Of a stretch of DNA of 20,154 bases, positions 1-5,841 are shown one piece after another (the first letter of the stretch is position 1; every line of letters starts with the position of its first letter). Position numbers and translations under genes: made by a program. The DNA is from Planctomycetota bacterium (GTDB lineage: Bacteria > Planctomycetota > MHYJ01 > WSZJ01 > JACPWG01), in contig JACRIP010000639.1 in NCBI GenBank assembly GCA_016220045.1, forward strand, positions 1-20,154. The letters are read 5' to 3'. Under the pieces are notes generated by a model. That model saw only the letters and a program-made list of their open reading frames with translations, did no database searches and was not told where the DNA came from.

Positions 1-603
1 CACGTTGATCGCCATCGTGTGCGGAGCCACCTCGTCGCCGCCGAAGTACGCCGTCTGCAGCACCGCGGTCAGCACCGGGATGCCCGCGCCCAGCCCGAGC
101 GGCCGCAGCGGATTGCGGAACACCGTGAACGAGGACCCGCCCGCCGTCACCGTCGAGAACGCGTTGGTCAGCCGCACTTCCACGTTCACCCACTCGCCGA
201 GCGCCACCTTCTTCAACCCGTGGCTGATGCGCACGCCGTCCGTATACCCGTAATACCCGACCTCGATCTTCCCCTCCGCCGGCAGCCAGCGCCAGCCCAG
301 GCGAATGCTGTTCTTGTGAATCTGCTCCGTCGAGATCCCCATCAGCTTGTTCCAGTCACCCTGGTTCGCCGCGCTCGCCGTCAGGTAGGCCGCGCTCGGC
401 GCGAACCGCGCCCGGAAGGTCAGCCGCCGGTCCACGCCGCGCGGCGCCGAGATCCGGAGGTTGCGCAGCCCCGTGCCCGGCAGCCCGCCGTGCGTCCCCG
501 CCCGAATCACCAGCGTAAACTCGTCCGCCGCCGCCACCATCCCGCCCAGAATGAAGACCCACGCCACCGTCTTCCACGCCACGCTCGAACCGCGCATCGC
601 CAT
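1..603 (-). CDS. Secreted protein of unknown function, 5' part (gene runs off the window)
   Basis: An open frame of 201 codons starts at ATG 603 and runs off the left edge without a stop, so the C-terminus is missing. Residues 1-26 look like a signal peptide (M-A-M-R-G, a hydrophobic stretch W-V-F-I-L-G-G-M-V, then A-A-A-D), predicting export. The mature part is rich in beta-prone, aromatic and glycine residues, with a stretch K-N-S-I-R-L-G-W-R-W followed by a Y-Y-G-Y-T-D-G-V-R segment. This reminds me of small secreted beta-sandwich (lectin or polysaccharide-lyase-like) proteins, but I cannot name the family. A GGAG lies about 10 nt before the ATG. An ATG at 610 opens a different, shorter frame and is not favoured. 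The frame, signal peptide and composition support a real gene; the function is unknown. Confidence 0.75.
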   Translation of the reverse strand, partial: MAMRGSSVAWKTVAWVFILGGMVAAADEFTLVIRAGTHGGLPGTGLRNLRISAPRGVDRRLTFRARFAPSAAYLTASAANQGDWNKLMGISTEQIHKNSIRLGWRWLPAEGKIEVGYYGYTDGVRISHGLKKVALGEWVNVEVRLTNAFSTVTAGGSSFTVFRNPLRPLGLGAGIPVLTAVLQTAYFGGDEVAPHTMAINV

Positions 604-868
604 CGTGCATTCACTCCACTGGTCACAACCCGGAAGAAACCTGATGAACGAATGACGCGGGGTCGTATTGCAATGACCGTGCCTCTAATCTTCTTCTAAT
701 GCACATTCTGTTGATACGCAAGGACTTAGGCCCTCATAAAAATGAGTTTTGCGGATTCGGGCGGGAGCGAAAGGGGAGACGCCCCCACGCGTGTTACGAT
801 TCGCCGCAACGCCGCGTTACAGAATCTCGCATGCGCCCGGCCGCCCGCGCCCGCGGCCACGCCCGGCC
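604..868. other. Intergenic stretch, locally AT-richer than its surroundings
   Basis: No convincing gene is seen between the secreted protein and the HAD gene. The part around 650-760 has clearly lower GC than the rest of the window. It includes a small hairpin at 733-746 (CTCAT, loop AAAA, ATGAG) followed on the + strand by TTTT. The stem is only 5 bp, so I do not call a terminator. A promoter for the leftward secreted gene probably lies here, but I could not pick a convincing one. Confidence 0.4.
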
Positions 869-1561
869 CTACGCGCGGTGTAGACTGCCCGCTTCCGCCG
901 CGTCCGCCAGCTCCGTGAGGGAACGCACCCGCCGGCACGGCCGGTCGGCGTACCAGTCGCGTGGGTCGAGCAGGATGGGCGACAGGCCCGCCGCGCGCGC
1001 GCCCACCACGTCGACGCAGTACAAGTCCCCGACGTACGCTGCCTCCTCCGCCGCCACCCCCATGCGCGCCAGCGCGATCCGGAACAGCCGCGGGTCCGGC
1101 TTCTCCACCCCCTCCTCGTGCGAGTCCACGATCACCTCGAAGCGTTCCGCCAGCCCCAGCCGCGCGAGTTTGTGCCGCACCGTCCCGTTCGCATTCGACA
1201 CCACGCCGAGCCGCAGCCGTCGGCGCAGCCGGTCCAGCGCACCCGGCACCTCCGCCGGCACCATCTCCCACAGGTTCTCGCGATCGTGGTACGCTTTCAG
1301 GCGACCGAACGCTGCCTCGGGCAGTTGCCCTATGTCGAGGCGCCGGCACATTTCTCCGAGGTAGCGGTTCCAGCGTTGCGAATCGTTCGACGCCGCCACG
1401 ACCTCGGGCCGGTCGAGTTCGAACCGGATACGCTCCTCGGCCGCCGCCAGCCGCTCCGGTTCCACCGCGACGCCGTCCCGGGCGAATTCGTCGGCGATGC
1501 GCCGGCAGTTGGGGAAGACCAGGGTCCCGCCGGCGTCGAGGAGGAGCGTGGTCAGGGGCAT
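869..1561 (-). CDS. HAD-like hydrolase (subfamily IA type)
   Basis: This 230-residue protein has the four haloacid dehalogenase-superfamily motifs. Motif I is L-L-L-D-A-G-G-T-L with nucleophile Asp9. Motif II is V-V-S-N (Ser122). Motif III is the lysine of G-V-E-K-P-D-P (Lys154). Motif IV is G-D-L-Y-C-V-D (Asp179, Asp184). A helical cap of roughly residues 20-100 sits between motifs I and II, as in subfamily I. The second Asp of the usual DxD is Gly11, so the general acid/base of classic phosphatases is absent; related HADs with this change include dehalogenases and phosphonatases. The substrate cannot be read from sequence. ATG 1561 is chosen because a GGAGG lies 7 nt upstream and motif I begins directly after it. 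The gene lies about 300 nt beyond a hairpin ending the selenoprotein unit, so it probably has its own promoter. The stop is TAG. Confidence 0.88.
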   Translation of the reverse strand: MPLTTLLLDAGGTLVFPNCRRIADEFARDGVAVEPERLAAAEERIRFELDRPEVVAASNDSQRWNRYLGEMCRRLDIGQLPEAAFGRLKAYHDRENLWEMVPAEVPGALDRLRRRLRLGVVSNANGTVRHKLARLGLAERFEVIVDSHEEGVEKPDPRLFRIALARMGVAAEEAAYVGDLYCVDVVGARAAGLSPILLDPRDWYADRPCRRVRSLTELADAAEAGSLHRA

Positions 1562-1969
1562 GGGCAGCCTCCGTCTTGCAGGGCGTGTGCTCGGGGGCAG
1601 GGCGGGGGACGGAAAACCGGCGATCGCCGGACCGACGACTTCCGCCGCCGAGGATGCGTTCCGCCGGAAGCGGCGGTCGCAAGAGGCAGCGATCACCGGC
1701 CCTTCGGTGCAGGCCGGAAGGCCTGCGCCGTGAGGTCAGCGAGGCCGGAGTCTCGGGGGGCTGGCCCGATCCCGAGAACACGGCGTCCCCGCCCGAATCG
1801 GCCTTTTGCGACCGCATCTGCAGGCGGAACTGCGCACGAACCGGGCGGCGCTCCGACCGCTTCCGCCGCCGGCCGGCGCCACCGCTCCGGAAACGCCACG
1901 AGCCGCCGGATTCGCCCGGCGGCTCGTGCGCCAGAATTCGCGCGGGTACCGGCCGCCCGCGCGCGCGCG
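1562..1969. other. Intergenic gap between the HAD gene and the selenoprotein
   Basis: This 408-nt gap is open in several frames on both strands only because of its very high GC. None of those frames has recognisable protein character or a supported start. It contains the perfect 13-bp hairpin at 1897-1928 described separately and several shorter GC-rich inverted repeats. A promoter for the leftward HAD gene is expected here but none stands out. Confidence 0.5.
1897..1928 (-). terminator. Hairpin downstream of the selenoprotein gene, probable terminator
   Basis: Perfect inverted repeat with 13-bp arms (cacgagccgccgg and its complement) and a 6-nt loop, about 40 nt after the final stop codon of the rhodanese-E1 gene. 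On the minus strand it is followed by only a short TTT, so intrinsic termination would be weak; it may instead stabilise the 3' end of the transcript. Confidence 0.45.
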
Positions 1970-3175
1970 TCAGCTCCCCAGCCCGCAGACGGGCGCCGCC
2001 GTCGTCGCCGCGGCTGCCACGGCGCCTGCCCCGGCGCCCGCCGGGCCCGTGATCGTCGGGTGTTCGCCGCAGAGCGCGCAACGCGGATCGCGGCGCTGCG
2101 CGTACTCGCGAAAGGTCATCTTCAAGGCGTCGTACACCAGGAGCCGCCCGACCAGCGACTGGCCCTTGCCGAGCAGCAGCTTCACGGTCTCGGTGGCCTG
2201 AACCAGGCCAATGACCCCGGGCAGCACGCCCAGGACCCCGGCTTCCTCTCAGTTCGGGGCGAAGTCCGCGGGCGGCGGCTCCGGGAACAGGCACCGATAG
2301 CACGGCCCGCCGGCACGCGGATCGATCACCGTGGCCTGGCCCTCGAACTGGAAGATGCTGCCGTGCGCGATCGGCTTGCCGAGCGCGAAGGCCACGTCGT
2401 TGATCAGGTAGCGGGTCGCGAAATTGTCCGCCCCGTCCACGATCACGTCGTAGCCGCCCAGGATCTCGCGGGCGTTCTCAGGGATCAACCGTACCGGATG
2501 CGGCACCACCTTCACGTCGCGGTTCAGCGCCTCGATCGTCTCGCGCGCGGACTCGACCTTCGGCCGGCCGACGTCGGCCGCCCTGTGCAGGATCTGCCTC
2601 TGCAGGTTCGAGGCGTCGACCACGTCGTCGTCCACGATGCCCAAGGTGCCGACGCCGGCCGCCGCCAGGTAGTAGGCCGCCGGCGAGCCCAGCCCGCCCG
2701 CGCCCACCAGCAGCACCTTCGCCTCGAGCAGCTTGAGCTGGCCCTTCGCCCCGATCGCGTCCAGCTTGGTGTGACGCGAGTAGCGCTCCGCCTGGTCCGG
2801 CGTCAGCTCGCGGTCCTTGACCACCGGGAACTGCGCGCCCTGCCATGCGGTAATGCCGCCGGCGAGCGAAGTCACGTTGGCATAGCCGAGAGTACGGGCT
2901 GCCTGCGCCGCAAGCAGCGAACGCGACCCGCCCCCTCAGTAGAAGATCAGCTCGGTCGCCTTGTCCGGGACCGCCTTGGTCAGGCGGAATTCGAGCACCC
3001 CACGGGCGATGTGTTCGGCGCCGGGAAGGTGCCCGGCGCGCCACTCGTCGTCCTCGCGGACGTCGATCAGGCGCAGCGCGTGCTCCACCTGCAGCTTTTG
3101 CCGTACCTCGGGGGGCGCGGCTTCGCGCACTTCCTTGCGCGCCTCTCCGAGCATTTCCTGCAAGGTTTTGGCCAT
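1970..3175 (-). CDS. Rhodanese-MoeB/ThiF-type E1 fusion with two UGA-encoded selenocysteines (Sec80, Sec309)
   Basis: One frame of 401 codons is interrupted only by UGA at codons 80 (2936-2938) and 309 (2249-2251) and ends at UGA 1970-1972. Residues about 1-118 are a rhodanese domain (L-I-D-V-R-E-D-D-E-W; active loop Y79-U80-G-G-G-S-R-S; then S-L-A-G-G-I-T-A-W). Residues about 120-375 are a MoeB/ThiF/UBA4 adenylyltransferase: nucleotide loop G158-A-G-G-L-G-S-P, N190-L-Q-R-Q, D247-G-A-D-N-F, and zinc pairs C292/C295 and C366/C369. U309 sits in A-P-N-U-E-E-A-G-V-L-G-V, where the family has its conserved cysteine. Such E1 enzymes adenylate the C-terminal Gly-Gly of MoaD/ThiS-like proteins, and the rhodanese supplies persulfide sulfur for the thiocarboxylate. 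The usual MOCS3/MoeZ order is E1 then rhodanese; here it is reversed. ATG 3175 has AGGAG 8 nt upstream. Two nonsense mutations in a pseudogene are the alternative, but both would have to hit exactly the two catalytic cysteines while the five other Cys codons stay intact. The partner protein is not in the window. Confidence 0.9.
2214..2236 (-). promoter_or_regulatory. SECIS-like stem-loop after UGA codon 309
   Basis: Downstream of UGA 2249-2251 the mRNA can form a 9-bp stem (GUCCUGGGC with GCCCGGGGU, including G-U pairs) closed by the 5-nt loop GUGCU. The stem starts 12 nt and the loop 21 nt after the UGA. Bacterial SECIS elements lie just inside the coding region, with an apical loop roughly 16-37 nt after the UGA and a G near its 5' side. 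This loop begins with GU, as in the E. coli fdhF element. The same bases also encode G-V-L-G-V-L-P-G-V, so protein conservation constrains them. High GC makes hairpins common here, so this supports selenocysteine but does not prove it. Confidence 0.6.
2898..2918 (-). promoter_or_regulatory. SECIS-like stem-loop after UGA codon 80
   Basis: Downstream of UGA 2936-2938 the mRNA forms a 9-bp stem with one G-U pair (GCUGCUUGC with GCAGGCAGC) and a 3-nt loop GGC. The stem begins 17 nt and the loop 26 nt after the UGA, inside the range for bacterial SECIS elements, and the loop starts with G. It lies within the coding sequence of the helix after the rhodanese active-site loop. The loop is tighter than in known E. 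coli elements, so the top pair or two may open when SelB binds; that last point is inference. Confidence 0.6.
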
Positions 3176-3263
3176 GGGGGTCTCTCCTGTAGTGCGGCAG
3201 GTCGCGGCGAGAACCGGGGAGAAAGCCCGGTGCGACGCGGCCGGGGCGTGGGGCGGATCGTGG

Positions 3264-3293
3264 ATTCTAGCAATCGCGCCGCCGCCCCGCCAA
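3264..3293 (-). promoter_or_regulatory. Sigma70-like promoter for the selenoprotein gene
   Basis: On the minus strand TTGGCG (3288-3293) and TAGAAT (3264-3269) are separated by 18 nt. The -10 box is preceded by TGC, an extended -10. Transcription would start near 3257, giving a leader of about 80 nt before ATG 3175. Confidence 0.55.
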
Positions 3294-3527
3294 CAGCATT
3301 TTGGCTGGAGCGGCGCCCCGGGCCGAACTACAATGCCCGCCCCGCACCCGGCGTCACGGCTCGTCGGCGGATGCGTTAGGGATCAGGGGTCAGGCATCAG
3401 TCGGAGAGCCGAGGATGGAATCGCGCGTCCATCAGACCCTAAACGCCTGAACGTCCAAACCCCTAAACGTCGCCGGCCATGGTCTGTCCCTCGACGGGAT
3501 CATGATCCGCCATCACGTAGTTGTCCA

Positions 3528-3560
3528 GTAGGTTTCCGGTAGGTTTCCGGTAGGTTTCCA
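3528..3560 (+). repeat. 11-nt tandem repeat, three copies, abutting the ABC start codon
   Basis: The unit gtaggtttccg occurs at 3528-3538, 3539-3549 and 3550-3560, the last copy ending in a instead of g. The third copy ends on the base before ATG 3561, so the ribosome binding region is made of repeat sequence; its AGG sits 6-7 nt before the start. Confidence 0.9.
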
Positions 3561-4553
3561 ATGCCCCCCGACCTCCTCTTGCGCACCGAGAACCTCGCGA
3601 AACGCTACGGCCGGCGCACGGCGGTGGACGGGATTTCGATCGAGGTCCGGCGCGGCGACATCTTCGGCTTCCTCGGGCCGAACGGCGCCGGGAAGACGAC
3701 GACGATCCGGATGATCCTGGGGCTGATCCGACCGAGCGCCGGGCGGGTGGAGCTGCTGGGCTACGAGATGCCCGCGGGTCGGCGGCGGGCGCTGGTGCGC
3801 GTGGGCGCGATCGTGGACACGCCCGCCTTCTACGGCGCGTTGAGCGCGCGCGCCAACCTGGAACTGTTCGCGGCGCTCGCGGGCGGCGCCACGCGGGCGC
3901 AGGTGGACCAGGCGATCCGGCGGGTCGGATTGGCGGGTCGTGAGGGCGACCCGGTGCGGGCGTACAGTTACGGCATGCGGCAGCGGCTGGGCCTGGCGCA
4001 GGCCCTCCTGCCCGATCCCGAGCTGATCCTGCTCGACGAGCCGTCGCTCGGACTCGACCCGCGCGGCATGAAGGAGATGCGCGACCTGATCCTCGACCTG
4101 AACCGTACGGAAGGCCTGACCATCTGCCTGTCGAGCCACCTGCTCGCGGAGGTGCAGCAGGTGTGCAACCGGATCGCGATCATCGACCGCGGGCGGCTGC
4201 GCTTCCAGGGCGAGGTCGGGCGTTTGCTGGAGCAGCGTCCGACCTGGCGGCTGCGCGCGACGCCGGCGGACACGGCGCGCGCGGTGGTCGAGGAATTCGT
4301 CGCCGGCGGGTGCGGCGGGGGGGAGCGGGCGGCGGCGGGGGGGGACGGGCCGGGGCCGACGCCCGGCGCGGGCGCGGTGCGCGGCGAGGACGGGGCCCTC
4401 CTGCTGGAGCTGGCGGCGGAGGCGATTCCGGAGGTCAACGCGCGGCTGGTGGCGCGCGGCGTGCGCGTCTACGAGATCACGCCGCTCAGCGCTACGCTCG
4501 AAGACGTCTTCCTCAAGCTGACCGACGAACCGGCCGGGGCGGGTGCGCGATGA
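3561..4553 (+). CDS. ABC-2 type transporter ATP-binding protein
   Basis: This 330-residue protein is a complete ABC ATPase. Walker A is G39-P-N-G-A-G-K-T-T. The signature is S-Y-G-M-R-Q-R near residue 136, the variant usual in drug/lipid ABC-2 exporters. Walker B is L-I-L-L-D-E-P (155-161), followed by L-G-L-D-P and the switch His193. It powers the permease encoded by the next gene, with which it overlaps by four bases (ATGA). The C-terminal third is longer than a bare ATPase and contains a Gly/Ala-rich low-complexity insert around residues 249-275, then a segment ending in L-E-D-V-F-L-K-L-T, typical of the accessory domain of this class. ATG 3561 is the natural start by homology to the ABC N-terminus. 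Its ribosome binding region is the 11-nt repeat and is weak. The substrate is unknown. Confidence 0.93.
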   Translation: MPPDLLLRTENLAKRYGRRTAVDGISIEVRRGDIFGFLGPNGAGKTTTIRMILGLIRPSAGRVELLGYEMPAGRRRALVRVGAIVDTPAFYGALSARANLELFAALAGGATRAQVDQAIRRVGLAGREGDPVRAYSYGMRQRLGLAQALLPDPELILLDEPSLGLDPRGMKEMRDLILDLNRTEGLTICLSSHLLAEVQQVCNRIAIIDRGRLRFQGEVGRLLEQRPTWRLRATPADTARAVVEEFVAGGCGGGERAAAGGDGPGPTPGAGAVRGEDGALLLELAAEAIPEVNARLVARGVRVYEITPLSATLEDVFLKLTDEPAGAGAR

Positions 4554-5476
4554 CGGAGCGGGAAACGCGGTGCCTCGCGGAGAAGGCGGCGGTCGCGGCG
4601 CGCCGCGGGGCCGGGCTGGGGCGGCTGATCCGGATCGAAATGTCGAAGCTCGCGCGCAGCCATCTCTTCTGGGCGGGGTTCGTGCTGCTCGCGGGTTTCG
4701 CGCTCCTGGTGTTGCTCGGCTTCAAGACCTCGAACTTCAATGCGCTGCAGCGCACCCTCAACAAGCTGGGGCGCGGGATCGATCACAAACCGTTCATCAA
4801 CGGCCTGCTCTACAGCGCCTGGTCGATGGGACTGGGGCATTCGCTGCTGGCGCCGCTCTTCGTCACCGTGCTCTTCGCCTGGCAGCTCGCGGGGGAGGCG
4901 AAGGAGGGCACGCTGCGGAGCATGCTGCTCCGGCCGATTTCGCGGCTGCAGATCTTCGCGGCGAAATTCATTGCGGTGTATTTCTTCGTGCTGGTGCTCC
5001 TGGTCTTTCAATACGGGTTATGCCTGATGATCGGGCATTTCGGGCTGGGGCAGGAAGGGGTGGGGCTGGTGGTCTTCGGCAAGACCTTCTTCAACGACGA
5101 GGCGCATCGGCCGTGGCTGATGGGTCGGGATCTGGCGCTCGAACGGATGGCGCTGGGGTGCGTGCTGGGGTGTCTGTCGTTGGCGCCGTTGGCGGCGTTT
5201 TCCTACCTGCTGTCGGCGCTGCTGGAGAATCCGGTGGTGGCGATCCTGACGGGGTTCAGCGTGTACATTGCGTCGGTGCTCCTGGCGGAGGTGCCGTTCT
5301 TCACGGAGTTGCGGCCGTATCTCTTCACGACGTACACCTCGTTCTGGAAGGGGGTGTTCTATCCGGAGATCGACTGGGCGGGGATGTGGCCGGCGGCGCG
5401 CATGTGCGGGCTCTTCGCGGCGGCGTTCTTGGGAATCGGCGCGGCGGTGTTCCGGTGGCGGGACATCCGGACGTAG
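4550..5476 (+). CDS. ABC-2 type transporter permease
   Basis: A 308-residue membrane protein translationally coupled to the ATPase gene (start and stop overlap as ATGA). About six transmembrane segments are visible, near residues 39-58, 98-112, 138-161, 202-225, 227-247 and 284-301. The cytoplasmic motif G-E-A-K-E-G-T-L-R-S-M-L-L-R-P-I-S-R (residues 115-132) is the hallmark coupling segment of ABC-2 permeases. A large extracytoplasmic loop of roughly residues 60-95 follows the first segment, and another hydrophilic region lies at 165-200. With the preceding ATPase it would form an inner-membrane exporter of the NatAB/NosFY/drug-export kind. The cargo cannot be told from sequence. The gene ends with TAG and is followed within 45 nt by a perfect palindrome. 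Confidence 0.9.
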   Translation: MTERETRCLAEKAAVAARRGAGLGRLIRIEMSKLARSHLFWAGFVLLAGFALLVLLGFKTSNFNALQRTLNKLGRGIDHKPFINGLLYSAWSMGLGHSLLAPLFVTVLFAWQLAGEAKEGTLRSMLLRPISRLQIFAAKFIAVYFFVLVLLVFQYGLCLMIGHFGLGQEGVGLVVFGKTFFNDEAHRPWLMGRDLALERMALGCVLGCLSLAPLAAFSYLLSALLENPVVAILTGFSVYIASVLLAEVPFFTELRPYLFTTYTSFWKGVFYPEIDWAGMWPAARMCGLFAAAFLGIGAAVFRWRDIRT

Positions 5477-5520
5477 CTCGCCGGCGCCGGATGGCCGCAG
5501 GTCCGGCACTGCGCAGTTCG

Positions 5521-5550
5521 CGTAGGGGCGCGTCGAGACGCGCCCCTACG
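5521..5550. repeat. REP-like palindrome, copy 1 (may act as ABC operon terminator)
   Basis: Perfect inverted repeat with 14-bp arms (cgtaggggcgcgtc and its complement) and a 2-nt spacer. It starts 45 nt after the permease stop. There is no T tract, so any terminator role would be rho-assisted or only transcript-stabilising. Confidence 0.85.
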
Positions 5551-5667
5551 GCGCAGGCCACCGCCGGGATGAAGCCGCCGCGGCCTCCGGCGCGGCGTGC
5601 CGGGCCGTGGGCGCACGTCGGCGGGCAAGGCGCCTCGGGGCGAGCGGACCCGGCATACGCTGTTCCA

Positions 5668-5697
5668 CGTAGGGGCGCGTCACGCCGCGCCCCTACG
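5668..5697. repeat. REP-like palindrome, copy 2
   Basis: A second copy of the same family with 12-bp arms (cgtaggggcgcg and its complement) and a 6-nt spacer tcacgc. The shared arm with diverged centre indicates a dispersed palindromic repeat family rather than a chance hairpin. Confidence 0.85.
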
Positions 5698-5765
5698 GCC
5701 AGGTCAGGAGAACGAGGATGCGGCCAGGTGCACGTGCGGACATCCACCCCGTAGCTGTCCCGTGC

Positions 5766-5795
5766 TTGCGTCCTACCCGCGCGCCGTGCTACGTT
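5766..5795 (+). promoter_or_regulatory. Promoter candidate for the glycan gene set
   Basis: TTGCGT (5766-5771), 18-nt spacer, TACGTT (5790-5795) preceded by TGC. The start would fall near 5802, about 40 nt before ATG 5842. The -10 box is only a moderate match. Confidence 0.4.
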
Positions 5796-5841
5796 TCCCC
5801 GTCGCCGTGCAAGACCGCGAGATGAAACGCAAGGGGACCTC

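Larger units (their letters stand above)
3176..3560. other. Divergent intergenic region with mixed short repeats
   Basis: This 385-nt gap separates the leftward selenoprotein from the rightward ABC operon. It holds the leftward promoter (3264-3293). It also holds a degenerate repeat zone at about 3380-3475 with repeated TCAGG-like and CCCTAAACG/CTGAACG words, a 12-bp palindrome GGATCATGATCC at 3497-3508, and the 11-nt triplicate repeat at 3528-3560. No gene is supported. Confidence 0.5.
5477..5841. other. Intergenic gap with two REP-like palindromes and a promoter
   Basis: No gene is supported in this 365-nt stretch. It holds palindromes at 5521-5550 and 5668-5697 and a promoter candidate at 5766-5795 reading into the glycan gene set. 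The sequence between the palindromes is GC-rich and unremarkable. Confidence 0.5.

Noticed and set aside
733..750. Small hairpin plus TTTT as an intrinsic terminator
   Set aside because: The stem is only 5 bp, AT-rich, and no rightward gene ends before it.
1970..3175. Reading the rhodanese-E1 region as a pseudogene or three separate small genes
   Set aside because: Only two in-frame UGA codons interrupt the frame, both at catalytic cysteines; there is no frameshift, and the other motifs and cysteines are intact. The inner pieces would need GTG starts inside domains with no ribosome binding site.
3329..3334. TACAAT as -10 box for the ABC operon
   Set aside because: No acceptable -35 at 16-18 nt; only a TTGGCT at 22-nt spacing.
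726..3379. Very long open frames antisense or out of frame to the HAD and selenoprotein genes (over 500 and 750 codons)
   Set aside because: They are Arg/Pro/Ala/Gly-rich shadow frames caused by high GC, with no motifs, and overlap genes with clear homology.
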